A DNA stretch of 64,000 bases from Cervus elaphus (taxonomy: Eukaryota; Chordata; Mammalia; Artiodactyla; Cervidae): assembly GCF_910594005.1 (NCBI RefSeq), contig NC_057832.1:101133152-101197151 (forward strand), given 5' to 3'. The number at the start of each line of letters is the position of its first letter. Positions within the stretch are counted from its first letter, which is position 1. Positions 1 to 10,692 of this stretch are shown piece after piece. The translations under genes were made by a program, and so were the position numbers. The notes beneath the pieces were generated by a model. The model was given only the letters and a program-made list of their open reading frames with translations, was not told the origin of the DNA and did not search any database.

Positions 1-554
1 TAACCAGAAACACTCACAACATTTAATATAAGAGTACTTAGTAAAGCATACCTTCTTTATAATATTGAACACTTAGAGATAACCTAAAAGTTCGAAAAGA
101 CATATTCTATAAATCATAGTATGTTCCTTTGATGAAAACTGTGCATCCAGTAGGAAGCAGATTGTGGAAGATGCCATGATATCAGACAATGTAGGTAATT
201 TATTTTTCAATATATATGCTCAAAAAAAATATGACTGGACGGACACAGGAAAATGTTGATGGTGATAATATCTCAATAGTGGACTTACAATGGATTTTCT
301 TCTTTGTGAGTTTTGAATATCCTAAATCCACCTCGTGTTTTGCATATATTTTTAGGCACTGGAATGCCAAGCCCAATGCTTTGGACATAGCAGGTACTTA
401 ACGAATACATGCTGAACTGAACTGAGTGATCAATTGCTGGTTAAAAAAATGCAACGAGGTTGTCTTGTGGGGTAGTGCACTCACAAGAGTTGTTTAAGCA
501 GAATCTAGCTAGCCATCTGTTGTACCAAAGACTTCATCTCATTAAAATAAAAAA
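1..554. other. No gene recognised; possible L2/MIR tail near 330-425
   Basis: No coding exon or RNA gene is visible. Around 345-425 the text (a 'gacatagcaggtactta' phrase, then a tail of ctgaa units) resembles the 3' end of an L2 or MIR element, but it is too short and diverged to be sure. Confidence 0.3.
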
Positions 555-1640
555 ATGTCTACACCTTGCCCAACTCCACTTTCTTCCCAGCCATTTCCTG
601 CTTCCCTCACAGTCAAACTTCCAAGAAGAGTCTTCACTTGATCCATTCCAGGTTGACGTCCAAAGCTCTAGGAACTGTGCTCATCAGATCTGATCCCCAG
701 ACTTTAGCATTCATCCTACCTCAGAGAGAATTGTTTATCCTTTCTTCTTTGAAGGTCTCTTCTCCCTTTACTCGCAGACTTCACTCTGTCCCATTCTCAT
801 GCTATCTTTCTGGACCTTTCCAGTCTCCTCTTCCTCTGACTGCTGCCTGCATGCTTTTTTCCCCTCAGGGTCTTGGCACTCTTCTCACTCTATGGCCTCC
901 TCAGGATATCCCATCCATTCTGAGAATTTAGCTACCCGTGGGCCCTGACTTCTGAACCTATATAGTCAGTCCAAACTTTGCTCCTGATCCGCACACATGT
1001 CTTTCATTTGCCATTGGATATCCTATAGTCACTGCAAACTTAATATCATCCTCCCTTCCCCCCGACTTTTGCTCTCCTCGTATTTAGCTTAGTTAATGTC
1101 ATTACACTTCAACTTTGGCCTCTCTCCCCTACTCCCAAGTGGCTATCTAATCAATAACTATGTCCTCAATGCTACTTCTAAATCTCCCTTGGATTTGTCA
1201 CTACTCTTCATCCCCCTGCTGCTATGGTGACTCAGACCGTAATCCCTTCCTTAGACTATTACGGTGACCTTCTAATTGGCTTTCCTGGCTCCAGCCTCCC
1301 TTTACTCTAGTTCAGCCATCATCCTGCTACTACAGTTTTCTTTATTTATTTTTTTAATATGAATGACCACATCTCTTCCCTATTTAGGAACCTCTCATAC
1401 CTTTCATGCTTATTGTCTTCAGTGTGAAGTCCAGCATAAAGTCCCTTAACTGTAAATCAAGGTTCTTCTCGATATTACTACAACCTCCCTAACCAGTTAT
1501 TTTCAACCCACATCAGACTTCCCTCTCTTCTGTGAATGCAGTTTGCCTTTCCACACTTTTGTGCTTTTCCCCCCTCTTTTCCCTTAGAATCTACTCTCAG
1601 CCAACTTATTGCCTCCTTCAGTGCCCAACCCAAACTTAAG
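555..1640 (+). repeat. L2 LINE relic, sense
   Basis: This pyrimidine-rich stretch follows the order of the mammalian L2 3' half. Diverged ORF2-like text lies around 560-1200. The phrase about recovering a second-base-rich Leu/Pro region (1240-1320) and the 'aacctctcatacctttcatg...agtccttaac' region (1380-1460) follow. The last part (1500-1640) matches the L2 region encoding the end of ORF2. It is heavily mutated with no open reading frame. Assignment is by memory of the L2 consensus, so the edges are approximate. Confidence 0.55.
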
Positions 1641-1644
1641 TGTC

Positions 1645-2780
1645 TCTAGGGGGAAAAAACCCTCTGCAGCTTCCAAGACAGACATTAGGACAAGAGATAT
1701 GGTATTTAAAGCAATGATCTAGATGGGCAATCGTAGAGGACCAAGCCCAGTGGAGCTCCCAGCATTCATAAATCAGGAAGGACCCAGCAAAAAAGACTGA
1801 AAAGGAAAAGACAATGAGATAGAAGGAAAGCTCATGTGGTGTGATGGAAGCAAAGCAAAGAAAATGTTGCAGTGAAAAGAGATGGATCACTAGGGCCAAG
1901 TATTATGGCTGCTGAGAGGGCAGTAAGGTTAGAATGGAAAACTGACCAGTGGATTTGACAACCAGAGGTCATTGCAACCTTCACAGGTATGTTTGTAGTA
2001 GAAGTTCAGTTCAGTTCAGTCTCTCAGTCGTGTCCGACTCTTTACGACCCCATGAACCACAGCACACCAGGCCTCCCTATCCATCACCAACTGCCAGAGT
2101 CTACCCAAACCCATGTCCATTGAGCCAGTGATTCCATCCAACCATCTCATCCTTTGTCGTCCCCTTCTCCTCCTGCCCTCAATCTTTCCCAGCATCAGGG
2201 TCTTTTCAAACGAGTCATCTCTTCGCATCAGGTGGCCAAAGTATTGGAGTTCCAGCTTCAACATCAGTCATTCCAATGAACACCCAGGACTGATCTCCTT
2301 TAGGACGGACTGGTTGGATCTCCTAGCTGTCCAAGGGACTCTCAAGAGTCTTCTCCAACACCACAGTTCAAAAGCATTAATTCTTCGGTGCTCAGCTTTC
2401 TTATAGTTCAACTCTCACATCCATACACGACTACTGGAAAAACCATAGCCTTGACTAGATGGACCTTTGTTGATAAAGTAATGTTTCTGCTTTTTAATAT
2501 GCTGTCTAGGTTGGTCATAACTTTCCTTCCAAGGAGTAAGCGTCTTTTAATTTCATGGCTGCAATCACCATCTGCAGTGATTTTGGAGCCCCCAAAAATA
2601 AAATCAGCCACTGTTTCCACTGTTTCCCCATTATTTGCTATGAAGTGATGGGAGTGTGGGGGACAAATACTGACTGGATTTGTCAGTATTAAACAGGATT
2701 GGCTTGAAGAGAATGAGAAATGAGGAAGTTGATGCTCTTTGAGTGGGTCAAGGAGTAGATGAATGAAGAAGTGATGTCTT
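1645..2780. repeat. Unclassified old repeat split by a BovB
   Basis: The purine-rich flanks 1645-2000 and 2655-2780 read like the two halves of one old interspersed repeat (phrases such as 'ccagaggtcattg' before the gap and 'aggattggcttgaagag' after it). They are separated by the BovB at 2003-2652. I cannot name the family. A perfect 9-bp inverted repeat, AATACTGAC/GTCAGTATT, lies at 2666-2690 with a 7-nt loop. Confidence 0.3.
2003..2652 (-). mobile_element. BovB LINE (RTE), 5'-truncated
   Basis: Read on the minus strand this is the last ~650 bp of BovB. It begins in the ORF2 C-terminal region (segment coding for a KITADGDCSHEIKRR-like stretch) and ends with the BovB 3' tail of ctgaa repeats at 2003-2020. 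It stops abruptly at 2652, as expected for 5' truncation. It carries a run of internal stops and frameshifts. I found no clear target-site duplication. Confidence 0.9.
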
Positions 2781-2785
2781 AGAGG

Positions 2786-2965
2786 GACTTTGCTGGTGAT
2801 CCAGTGGTTAAGACTCAGTTGCAAAAAAAATAAAAAAAAAAAAAAAAAAAAAAAAAAAAGACTCAGTTGCTTTCCATGCAGGGGGTGGGAGTTCAATCCC
2901 TGGTCAGGAAACTATTATAAGATCCCAGATGCTGCAGGGTGTAGCCAAATTGAAAATGTTGTCTT
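2786..2965 (+). mobile_element. CHR-type tRNA SINE, interrupted by poly(A)
   Basis: The tRNA-like head (ggacttt...ggtgatccagtggttaagact) and body (cagggggtgggagttcaatccctggtc, then aagatcccagatgctgcaggg) match the cetartiodactyl CHR SINE. It is broken at 2823-2857 by an A-rich insert flanked by a 13-bp duplication of SINE sequence (see findings). Confidence 0.8.
2810..2870 (+). mobile_element. Poly(A)-only insertion with 13-bp duplication
   Basis: The sequence AAGACTCAGTTGC occurs at 2810-2822 and again at 2858-2870. Between them is only an A run with one T (2831). The copies belong to the host SINE, so the structure has the anatomy of a retrotransposition event that copied nothing but the poly(A) tail. 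Confidence 0.65.
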
Positions 2966-3756
2966 AAAGAGGATTCTATAATTGGTCAGGAACCAACATA
3001 GATTAGTTATTTTGAACTTTTAGAGTCTCTGAAAAGTTTCCAAATAGAAACAAGGATGCAGTTTGGTGGTGCAAAGCTTTTAGTAATTAACAGGGAATTT
3101 AGAGTAGGACTACCCAGGCAGTAGATTAGTCTATGGAAGTTTCAGTGTGAGTTCTCTGTAGTGGTTGCATTTTATCGATTACTGACCTGGTTCATAAAGG
3201 TGCATAAAGACCTTCATGCAGTACTTCTCAGAAGCTTCAGGAAAGAGCTGTCCCTGCAGGGACTTGGGTGCAAAATTTTCAGACTGTTTCCAAACCCCTC
3301 TTGCTAGTGTGTAGGGGTATTGATGAGAACCTATAAGGCTGGTTTTTGATGGCTGGGCAGTACCAAGGCTGAATGATTGAGAAGAGGTAAACAGGAAAAA
3401 TCTGACCCACCCAATGTTGTGCATTTGAAAATGCTGTATTTGGAAGTATTTCTATATAAATTTTTTATACTGACATCATAATGGAGGTGGACTAAGTATT
3501 CACCTACCTATATTTGATGAATAGGTAGGCCGTTCTTACCTGCCTCCCCCTGGAGATGAAATATGGAGAATACAAACTTTGGGTAGACCAGACCCAAGCT
3601 TTGATTTTGACCTGATACCTGTGTGACATTTTTCAAATAGTATTTCCAAAAGTACCTTGGTACAGATCCCATGTAAAATATATTTTTACTTACATGACTA
3701 AAGACAACCCAGGGACCATATATTTCCCTTCATAAAATTATTTATGTTGACATCCT
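2966..3756. other. No recognised feature
   Basis: AT-rich unique-looking sequence. I see no exon, RNA gene or repeat I can name. Confidence 0.4.
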
Positions 3757-3980
3757 GGGGCTTCCCTGGTGGCTCAGATAGTAAAGAATCCACCTGCAAT
3801 TCAGGAGACCTGGGTTCGATCCCTGGATCAGGAAGATCCCTGGAGAAGGGAAGGCTACCCACTCCGGTATTCTTGCCTGGAGAATTCCACAGAGAGAGGA
3901 GTCTGGCAGGCTACAGTCCATGTGGTCACAAAATGTAGGACACGACTGAGTGACTAAGAGTTTCACTTTTCTCTTCACAC
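3757..3980 (+). mobile_element. Bov-tA SINE
   Basis: The element starts with the tRNA-derived head (ggggcttccctggtggctca), contains the B-box-like ggttcgatcc at about 3815, then the Bov-A body (ggagaagggaaggctaccca) and ends in acgactgagtgactaagagtttcactttt. It is full length. The flanks 'atgttgacatcc' and 'atgttaatgtcc' are only similar, so I do not call a TSD. Confidence 0.9.
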
Positions 3981-4094
3981 ATGTTAATGTCCAGGGCCTG
4001 GATAATGAAACAGAACCAGTCATAGAATATTGAAGAACCTGGTGTTATACCATGCTTCCTGTGATTCCCCAAATGCACAAGATGCTCTTATATA

Positions 4095-4445
4095 TGCCTT
4101 TACTCATGCTATATCCTCTACCCGGAATACCCAAATCTCCTTCTTCCTGGCATACACAGACCTAAGAGGCCTTCCTCGCTAGAGATCAATCCCCTCTCTA
4201 TGGTCCCCTGACTATTTTTATGTGTCACTCCATCTCCACACCTACCACACTGAACTACAGTTGTTTGGTCTTCTGACTCCCTCACTGGGCTCTGAGTTTC
4301 CTGAAGTAAATGATTTTTGTCTTCTTCCTCTTTCTTTTACATCTAGGGTAATGTTTTTACATTTGGGGCACACAATCAATGCTTGTTGAATGGATGTGTG
4401 AGTGTTTGAGAGTATGAATAAATGAGTGAATGAGTGAATGAATAC
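4095..4445 (+). repeat. L2 LINE 3' end
   Basis: The segment follows the L2 3' end in order: 'aagaggccttcct' at about 4165, 'ctctgagtttcctgaag' at about 4290, and the terminal 'caatgcttgttgaatgga'. It ends in an expanded tgaatgag-type tail at 4390-4445, typical of L2. Confidence 0.65.
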
Positions 4446-5954
4446 CTGAAAAGATCAGAAAAATGTTACCCCACCCAAAGGGAAGCTCATACAAACATGA
4501 ACGTGTCAATGACTTTACATACATGCATAATTAGTACATAGAATGGCAGTTTCCAAGTCCAACTGAGACGATAAGATTACTGCAGCCTAATGTATGTAAA
4601 GAGGAGAGTAATACTCACAAACGACTCATAATATGTGTGGCACAAGATGGTGAGAACTGTGCTGATTAAAATCAGAGTTGGGTGATAGGAATTGATTGGT
4701 TTTCATCTACATTTGGAAGAGAGTTTTGATCTGTGGAACAAAATGAACATTTTGGCCCTGTGATTTCTTTTAAGCAAGGTATTTTTCATCTTAAAATTTA
4801 AGGGCAAGGTAACAGCTTAATAAGCATGTTTTTCTAAAGCATGGCTTCCTTGTAAAACCAAAAAGAAGAACAAGCTCGCTATTACATCTCTAAAATGGAA
4901 GTTGCATTGTTGAACTCCTCATTTCATTCCTGCATGCCTTGGTTTCTTCCATGCATCCTTTGTAAAATGATAATAGCCCTTACTAGTATTTACATTATAA
5001 AAGGGTTGTTAATGTAAATTAGATCGTATAAAATGGGTTATGATGTCTTCTTTGAAAGACAAGCACGATACACAAATGAGGTATTATTATTTATTTTTTC
5101 CTTTTCAGTCTCCTTAAATGAGAATTAGATGAAGACTCTGCCCCTTAAGCAGTATCCAGTGGGTAAATGATTATTGAGTTGAGTAAAATGAAAAAAAAAA
5201 AATCTTCAGCCAGAAACTCGGTTTGTGCAGCTTAGCTAGTCTCCACACAGGACAAAAGTACCGTCTTTATTTGTGATGTTTACCACGATACTTCATCTCC
5301 TGTCTGTGCTGTAATCACAATCTGAAGACAGTTAAGCCTTCCAGTTCAGTCACAGTGTGCATTTTAGAGAACCTAGATATCCTGGAATGATTGCAATTGA
5401 GAATGTTTCATTTAATCAAGCCATGCAGCCAGTTTTGCTACTGATTTAGGGCCTAATTCAGCTCCTGGTTTTTAGGCTCAGGTCACTATCACTGCAACCT
5501 TTTCAGGTTGGTTACTGCCATTGCCTCTGCGCTCCCTGTTAGCACCACCCAGGCCAGAACTTTCCTATCTTCTCTTTGGAGTACAAGTAACTAAGAGGGG
5601 TTGAGATTAGATCTGAGGAGTTGTTGTGAATGTCAGAAACTTTACTTCATGTCATGAAAGGGTGAGAATGGAAACACCAGCTGTGAAGGATTGAGGATAA
5701 CAGAGCTGGTGGTGGTAGGCTGCCTGTCCAGCATGACTATTCCTGGCCTCTGTGTGCGTAGTAACTCCAGCTGACTTCTAGCTCCTGGTGCCTGTTCTCT
5801 GACTGCGCCCTGCTCCTCCTCTCTCATCCAGACCCCTTACAGTGTTCATCCATTGTGTCTTGGTTCACCTTCAACACACAGGCCATCCCTACCAAGAGCA
5901 TGGCAATGAGGTAATTAAGCTAATGCAAAGGTGGTAGGTGAGTCTTCATGGTGG
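4446..5954. other. No gene recognised
   Basis: About 1.5 kb of mostly unique, AT-rich sequence with an A-run at 5190-5201. Short open frames on both strands have no splice sites or recognisable protein features. No named repeat was identified. Confidence 0.4.
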
Positions 5955-6323
5955 CCTCATGTCCCTACTTTTGCAAAAAAAATCTAGGGATTATATCTTC
6001 TACTTTGAAGGCAAATTTTTTGAAACAGTTGTCTACATTCACTGGTTCCACCGATTCCTCAATTCACTGTGAGCTGCCTTCTGCCTCCACTGACCTGGCT
6101 CTCACCCAACTGGACAGATACCTTCTTGGAAATCCCTCCATAGATGCTTATCAAGCTTTTCTCACTTGATCTCTTGACAGCATTTACTGTTGTTGACCAC
6201 AACCTGCTTGTTGAAATCTGCTTTTCCTTTGTCCTCTGTGATATCTCACTCCACTAGTTTCCCTCCTGAAATCTCTCTCTAGTTGCCCTCTCTCTGGCTT
6301 TATCTTCTCTTGCTCTCCTTTTT

Positions 6324-6350
6324 GGGGGGGGGGGGTGAGGGGGTGGAGGA
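6324..6350 (+). other. G-rich tract with quadruplex-like spacing
   Basis: A run of 12 G residues (6324-6335) is followed within a few bases by five more G residues and two GG pairs. Such a tract fits the G3+N1-7 quadruplex pattern and is prone to slippage. It lies inside the old L2. Confidence 0.5.
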
Positions 6351-6633
6351 AATCCTTTCTCTGCCCACGTTTTAAGTTTTGATATTACTCTGGTTCCTCT
6401 CCTGGGCCCTTTTCTCTTCCATGACACTCTCCCCACAAAGCTCTTTCATCCCCTTGGATTCTATTGTTGCCTATCGTGTACTGATGCTTCCTAAACCTGT
6501 ACTCTCAGATTTCCAGATCAAACTGCCTCCTCATAACCTGTGAGTGTTCCCCAGGCATCCCAAACCAAACATGACCACAACTGGACTCATCTCTTAAGAA
6601 AATGTCTTAGTGAGTGATATCACTGTCCACCCA

Positions 6634-6764
6634 ATGCGCTCAGTCGCTGAGTTGTGTCCAACTCTTTGTGACCCCCCTGAATTATAGCCTGCCAGACTCC
6701 TCTGTCCATGGGATTATCCAGGGAAGAATACTGGAGTCGGGGCTGCCATTTCCTTCTCCAGGGA
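6634..6764 (-). mobile_element. Bov-A SINE monomer
   Basis: On the minus strand this is the Bov-A body (ggagaaggaaatggca...) ending in acaactcagcgactgagcgca. The tRNA head is absent, so it is either a Bov-A monomer or a truncated Bov-tA. It sits inside an L2, which dates it as younger than the L2. Confidence 0.85.
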
Positions 6765-7328
6765 CTCAGCTGTCCAAGTCAAAAAACTGAACACCAGTTT
6801 AAACTTCTCCCCTTCAAAACGCCAGCATTCAAGCCATCACAAACTTCAGTAGATTATACTTCCTATATGACATGGCTTGTAAGGCTCTGTATAAATTGTT
6901 TCTGTTAACCTCTCCAGTTTCATTTCTGACCACTGTGTCTCAGCTATCCTGAACTATTTTCAGTATTCAGATTCTTGGTCATTTCTGTCACCTTCAAAAT
7001 ATGCATCCGTGTGCCCTCCATTGGAACAGATCTGCCTCACCTCTTTATTGGACTAACTTCTTCATACCTTGTAAGTCTCCATGTGGAAGCACTAACTTCC
7101 AATTCTCCCAAAGTCTGGGTTAGGTGTCCCTCCTAGAGTTCTTGATAGTCTTCTCTTTATAACACACTGTTTTGTGGGAACTGCCTTTCCTGCTTCTGTC
7201 TTGCCCTCTACTGGAAGCTCTACTGAAAGGTTTCTATAAGCAGGAAGCATATTTACTTCATTTACCTTTGGACTCATAGAACCAACAAAGTACTTGGTAC
7301 AAAGTAGATGCTCAATGAATGAAAACAG

Positions 7329-8159
7329 AGTTTAAAATGTCGCTGTGAGAATAGACAATAAATTTCCAATCAGAGGATACAATTAGGATTTTACAAAACA
7401 AAGATTTATCAAGTCTCTTTGACATCAAAGAGATTTGAAGATTATCTAAAACTATTAAGAAGAATTTATCAACAATAGAATCATGAGCAGAGAGTAATTA
7501 ATAGATTTAGATTTCAAATCTGTCCCTTATGGGCTTCTCTTCCAGAGTTCAGAATGCAGACTCTCTGAGCTGTATTTTGGGGTCCCCCAAGCATTCCATC
7601 CTCTCGACTCTCCATAAACTTTTGGATTCATAACCCACTCCATACTTGAGAAAAGGGATTGGAATAAGGTAAGTGCTAGCTTTTCTATTTTTTCCTCCAT
7701 TACTTCATTTTCAACCTTATACTATATTTGTAGAGCAATAATTTTTAAACTCTGTTGCAGTAATTTTTAAACTGTCTCTCTGGAGTCTTGATCAGGAGTT
7801 ATGACTGGCTTCCCTGCTTGTCTAGCTGGTCTCATAGTGTTTGAATGTCCTATGCATATGATGAAATGTTGCAAAGTGCCTTGAAATATTATATCCTTTC
7901 AGATTTTCTTATTTCATGACTATTTAAATTCTTTATCATTATTCTATTGAGTTTTTCCTAATATGACTCCATGTAGAAAAAAAAGTGAATTTTGAGAAAC
8001 CAGAAAGACTTTCTGTCCACTTTTGGACAACATTTGGATCAGATGCACACTCAGAATGCAGGGCATGAGCAGTGTAAGCAAACTTCAGAAGCAACTCTGG
8101 TTCAGCCACACTGCATGTGGACAACTCTTCACTGCACACCCTCTGTAAACCTTCTCGAG
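7329..8159. other. No gene recognised
   Basis: Mostly unique sequence. The last ~40 bases (to 8165) may be L2, because the same L2 resumes at 8751 after the tandem BovB insertion. Confidence 0.35.
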
Positions 8160-8165
8160 CCCCTT

Positions 8166-8425
8166 GGTAATGTTCAGTCTCTAAGTCATATCTGACTTTT
8201 TGCAACCCCATGGACTGCAGCATGCCAGGCTTCCCTGTCCTTCACTGTCTCCCAGAGTTTGCTCAAACTCATGTTCATTGAGTTGGTGATGCCATCAACC
8301 CACCTCATCCTCTGTTTTCCCCTTCTCCTCCTACCCTCAATCTTTTCCAGCATCAGGGTCTTTTCCAGCGAGTCAGCTCTTCCCTTCAGGTGGCCAAAGT
8401 GTTGGAACTTCAGCATCAGTCAGTC
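8166..8425 (-). mobile_element. BovB 3' end, first of a tandem pair
   Basis: Minus-strand BovB 3' end. It reads from 'gctgaagttccaacactttgg' (about 8420) down to the 3' terminal tgaac tail at about 8172. It abuts the next BovB end head-to-tail, with a short cagt repeat (8415-8435) at the join. Confidence 0.85.
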
Positions 8426-8744
8426 AGTCAGTCAATTCAGTCGCTCAGTCGTGTCCAACTCTTTGCAACCCCATGGACTGCAGCACGCCAGGCTTCCCTG
8501 TCTATCACCAACTCCTGGAGCTTAGTCAAACTCATGTCCATTGAATCAGTGATGCCAGCCAGTCTTTTCATTGTCTGTCATCCCCTTCTCCTGCCTTCAA
8601 TCTTTCCCAGGATTAGGGTCTTCTCCAATGAATCAGTTCTTTGCATCAGGTGGTCAAAGTATTGGAGTTTCAGCTTCAGCATCAGTCCTTCCAAAGAATA
8701 TTCAGAGTTGATTTTCTTTAGAATTGGCTGGTTTGATCTCTTTG
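8426..8744 (-). mobile_element. BovB 3' end, second of a tandem pair
   Basis: A second minus-strand BovB 3' end. It reaches slightly further 5' than its neighbour, to the 'tcaaaccagccaattctaaag' phrase, and ends at about 8744. Directly beyond it is L2 sequence beginning at 8751. Confidence 0.85.
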
Positions 8745-8750
8745 CTCAAA

Positions 8751-8938
8751 CCCCTTACTTGCTTTCATTTTTAAAAAAATTTATTATTTATCTTCATATT
8801 TGTTTATTGCTTATCCTCAAATTAGAATATAAGCTTTATAAGGGCAGGAATTTTGTTTTGTTCACCAGTATATGCTCAGAACTTGGAACAATAACTGTTT
8901 ACATAATAGAAACTCAATATATATTGATTGAATGAACA
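8751..8938 (+). repeat. L2 LINE 3' end
   Basis: It starts 'ccccttacttgctttcattt', continues 'attagaatataagctttataagggcagg', and ends 'aaactcaatatatattgattgaatgaac'. These are the last ~190 bp of L2 in order. The hexamer CCCCTT at its left edge also occurs at 8160-8165, before the tandem BovBs. Confidence 0.75.
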
Positions 8939-9924
8939 GTGTCTTTTAAAACATTTTTAAGAGACTGATGCATACCCAGGCCTCTACAGATCTAATGTAA
9001 ATCTAGCACAAAGCTTTGTTGCCCTTAACTTTTTGATGGATGGCTAAGATGATACCATTGACCACACACTGAATGAATTTACAGATGTAAATTGTTGTGC
9101 ATCTGTAAATTATGCACAACTGCAAAGGATAACCAATAAGTTGGATGATACAATCAGGATTCCCCTCCCCCTTATCAAATCCTGACAAAATGTAATGGTG
9201 AATCACACCTAACAATATAAAGGGACAGATTTAAAGCACTCAGAGTTCCCAAAATTCAATTGTACCAGTACAGGTTGGGGGCGAGATGACTTACAATTGC
9301 TCACGTAGGAAGATTTAGAGTCTCCTGTTGATTGTGAGTAGATGATGAGTCAACGCAGTGTGATGTAACTTCCAAAAAAGATCAATCTTTTGTTGTATTA
9401 ATAGAAATATAGTGTTCAGGTCAGGAAGTAGTTCTCTAGTACTCACTGGTGATCGGGTCAGATTTGTTTTGCTTTATGAATTCTGATCTTCAGTCTTTAA
9501 GAAAACCATTAATAAACAAAAGGTTCTTCAAGAAGAGTTTAAAAGGGTAAAATGGGATCTTATAATCAGTGTCATATCAGAAATGATTAAAGAGTCTAAG
9601 AGTTTGTGTTGGTGTGTGAGGTGGAGGGAGAGAGCTAGCGCCTTCCGAAGTGAGAAGTGCTGTCCTGCAAGGCAAGTTATATTTCTTCTGGGTAATCCCA
9701 GAAGATTGAACACCCTTGAGTATAAGATATAAGTATGTATGTTACAACCCATTAGAATTTGTCAACAATTACTATGTTTGCCCAGTAATCAGATCGACAA
9801 CTGGTGGAGGTTGTAAGTTCCTTGACCCTGGTGGTGTTCAAGCAGAAACTGGGCACACATGCCTCATGTCCTGAATACATTTGTGATGGAAGTTCAAACA
9901 CTGGGGTAATGGATTGGATTAATC
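8939..9924. repeat. Mostly unique; possible CR1/L3-like relic 9270-9560
   Basis: Phrases at 9340-9420 ('gatgagtcaacgcagtgtgatg', 'gtattaatagaaatatagtg') resemble a widespread old mammalian repeat that I would tentatively group with CR1/L3 LINEs. A perfect 9-bp inverted repeat, GTTGTGCAT/ATGCACAAC, with a 9-nt loop lies at 9094-9120. No exon was seen. Confidence 0.3.
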
Positions 9925-10440
9925 ACAATAGCAAACACACATTGGGTGCTTACTATATGACCAGTACTGTAATAAATATTAATGTGGGTTATTATTTTTG
10001 TACATCAATCTTACTCCATCATGAAAGTGAAAGTGAAAGTCACTCAGTTGTGTTCAACTCTTTGCAACCCCATGGACTATACAGTCCATGCAATTCTCCA
10101 GGCCAGAATACTGGAGTGGGTAGCTGTTCCCTTCTTCAGGGGATCTTCCCAACCCAGAGATCGAACCCAGGTCTCCCGCATTGCAGGTGGATTCTTTACC
10201 AGCTGAGCCACCAGGAAAGTCCAAGAATGCTGGAGTTGGTAGCCAATCCCTTCTCTAGCGGATCTTCCCGACCCAGGAATCAAACCAGGGTCTCCTGCAT
10301 TGCAGGCAGATTCTTTACCAGCTGAGCTACCAGCAAAGCGGAAACTGAGGCTTCAAGGGGTTAAGTAACTTGCCCAAGGTCTTAACACCTTGTATAAAGC
10401 AGAGCAAGGATTTTAGCTTATGCAGTCAAATCCCTGGTTT
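9925..10440 (-). repeat. MIR SINE, split by a Bov-tA
   Basis: The left part at 9945-10020 (gtgcttactatatgaccagtactgta) and the right part at 10341-10440 (gaaactgaggcttcaaggggttaagtaacttgcccaaggtc) are consecutive parts of an antisense MIR. They are separated by the Bov-tA at 10021-10340. Confidence 0.7.
10021..10340 (-). mobile_element. Bov-tA SINE with two tRNA-like heads
   Basis: Read on the minus strand there is a tRNA-like head at 10340-10222, then a second head with a Bov-A body from 10220 to 10021, ending in the gtgaaagtgaaag-type terminus. Both heads carry a B-box-like ggttcgat/ggtttgat stretch. The 43240-43564 element has the same double-head design. Confidence 0.85.
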
Positions 10441-10477
10441 TAATTTATTATTCTAAGGAGTCCTACTAAAAAAAAAT

Positions 10478-10692
10478 AACTTTTAACTTTTTATTTTTTA
10501 TTGGAGTATAGTCGATTAACAGTGTTGTGATAGTATCAGGTGAACAGCGAATGGACTCAGCCACACATACACATGTATCCATTCTCCCCCGAACGCCCCT
10601 CTCTGCTATATTTTAAACGGATAACCAACAAAGACCTACTGTATAGCACAGGGAACTCTGCTCAGTGTTATCTGGCTGCCTGGATGGGAGGG
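10478..10692 (-). mobile_element. L1 3' end with inverted 5' segment
   Basis: 10478-10601 is the antisense of the ruminant L1 3' end (tttattggagtatagtcgat ... ccattctccccc). At 10602 the sequence flips. 10602-10692 is the sense strand of the next ~90 bp 5' of that point in the L1 (gctatattttaaacggataacc ... cctggatgggag). The two parts abut in the consensus. A 6-bp repeat, TCCTAC, lies at 10461-10466 and 10705-10710 and could be a short TSD. Confidence 0.75.

Larger units (their letters stand above)
5955..7328 (+). repeat. L2 LINE relic, split by a Bov-A SINE
   Basis: 6030-6630 matches the L2 reverse-transcriptase region by its order of phrases ('gatctcttgacagcatt', 'gttgaccac', 'ttccctcctgaaatctctc', 'cccaggcatcccaaac'). 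The text stops at 'tgtccaccca' near 6633 and resumes at about 6765 with 'ctgtccaagtcaaaaa', the next L2 phrase. It runs to the L2 3' end at 7328 ('agatgctcaatgaatgaa'). No frame is open. Confidence 0.6.

Noticed and set aside
8410..8435. cagt direct repeats, considered as a small satellite or array
   Set aside because: They are the slippage-prone join of two BovB ends, with too few units and no spacers. Not CRISPR-like.
8390..8935. 181-codon plus-strand frame
   Set aside because: It is antisense to two BovB ends and then enters an L2 end. Antisense BovB is often open by composition.
9094..9120. Perfect 9-bp inverted repeat, considered as an operator or small RNA hairpin
   Set aside because: Isolated short palindromes of this size are expected by chance in 64 kb, and nothing nearby supports a function.
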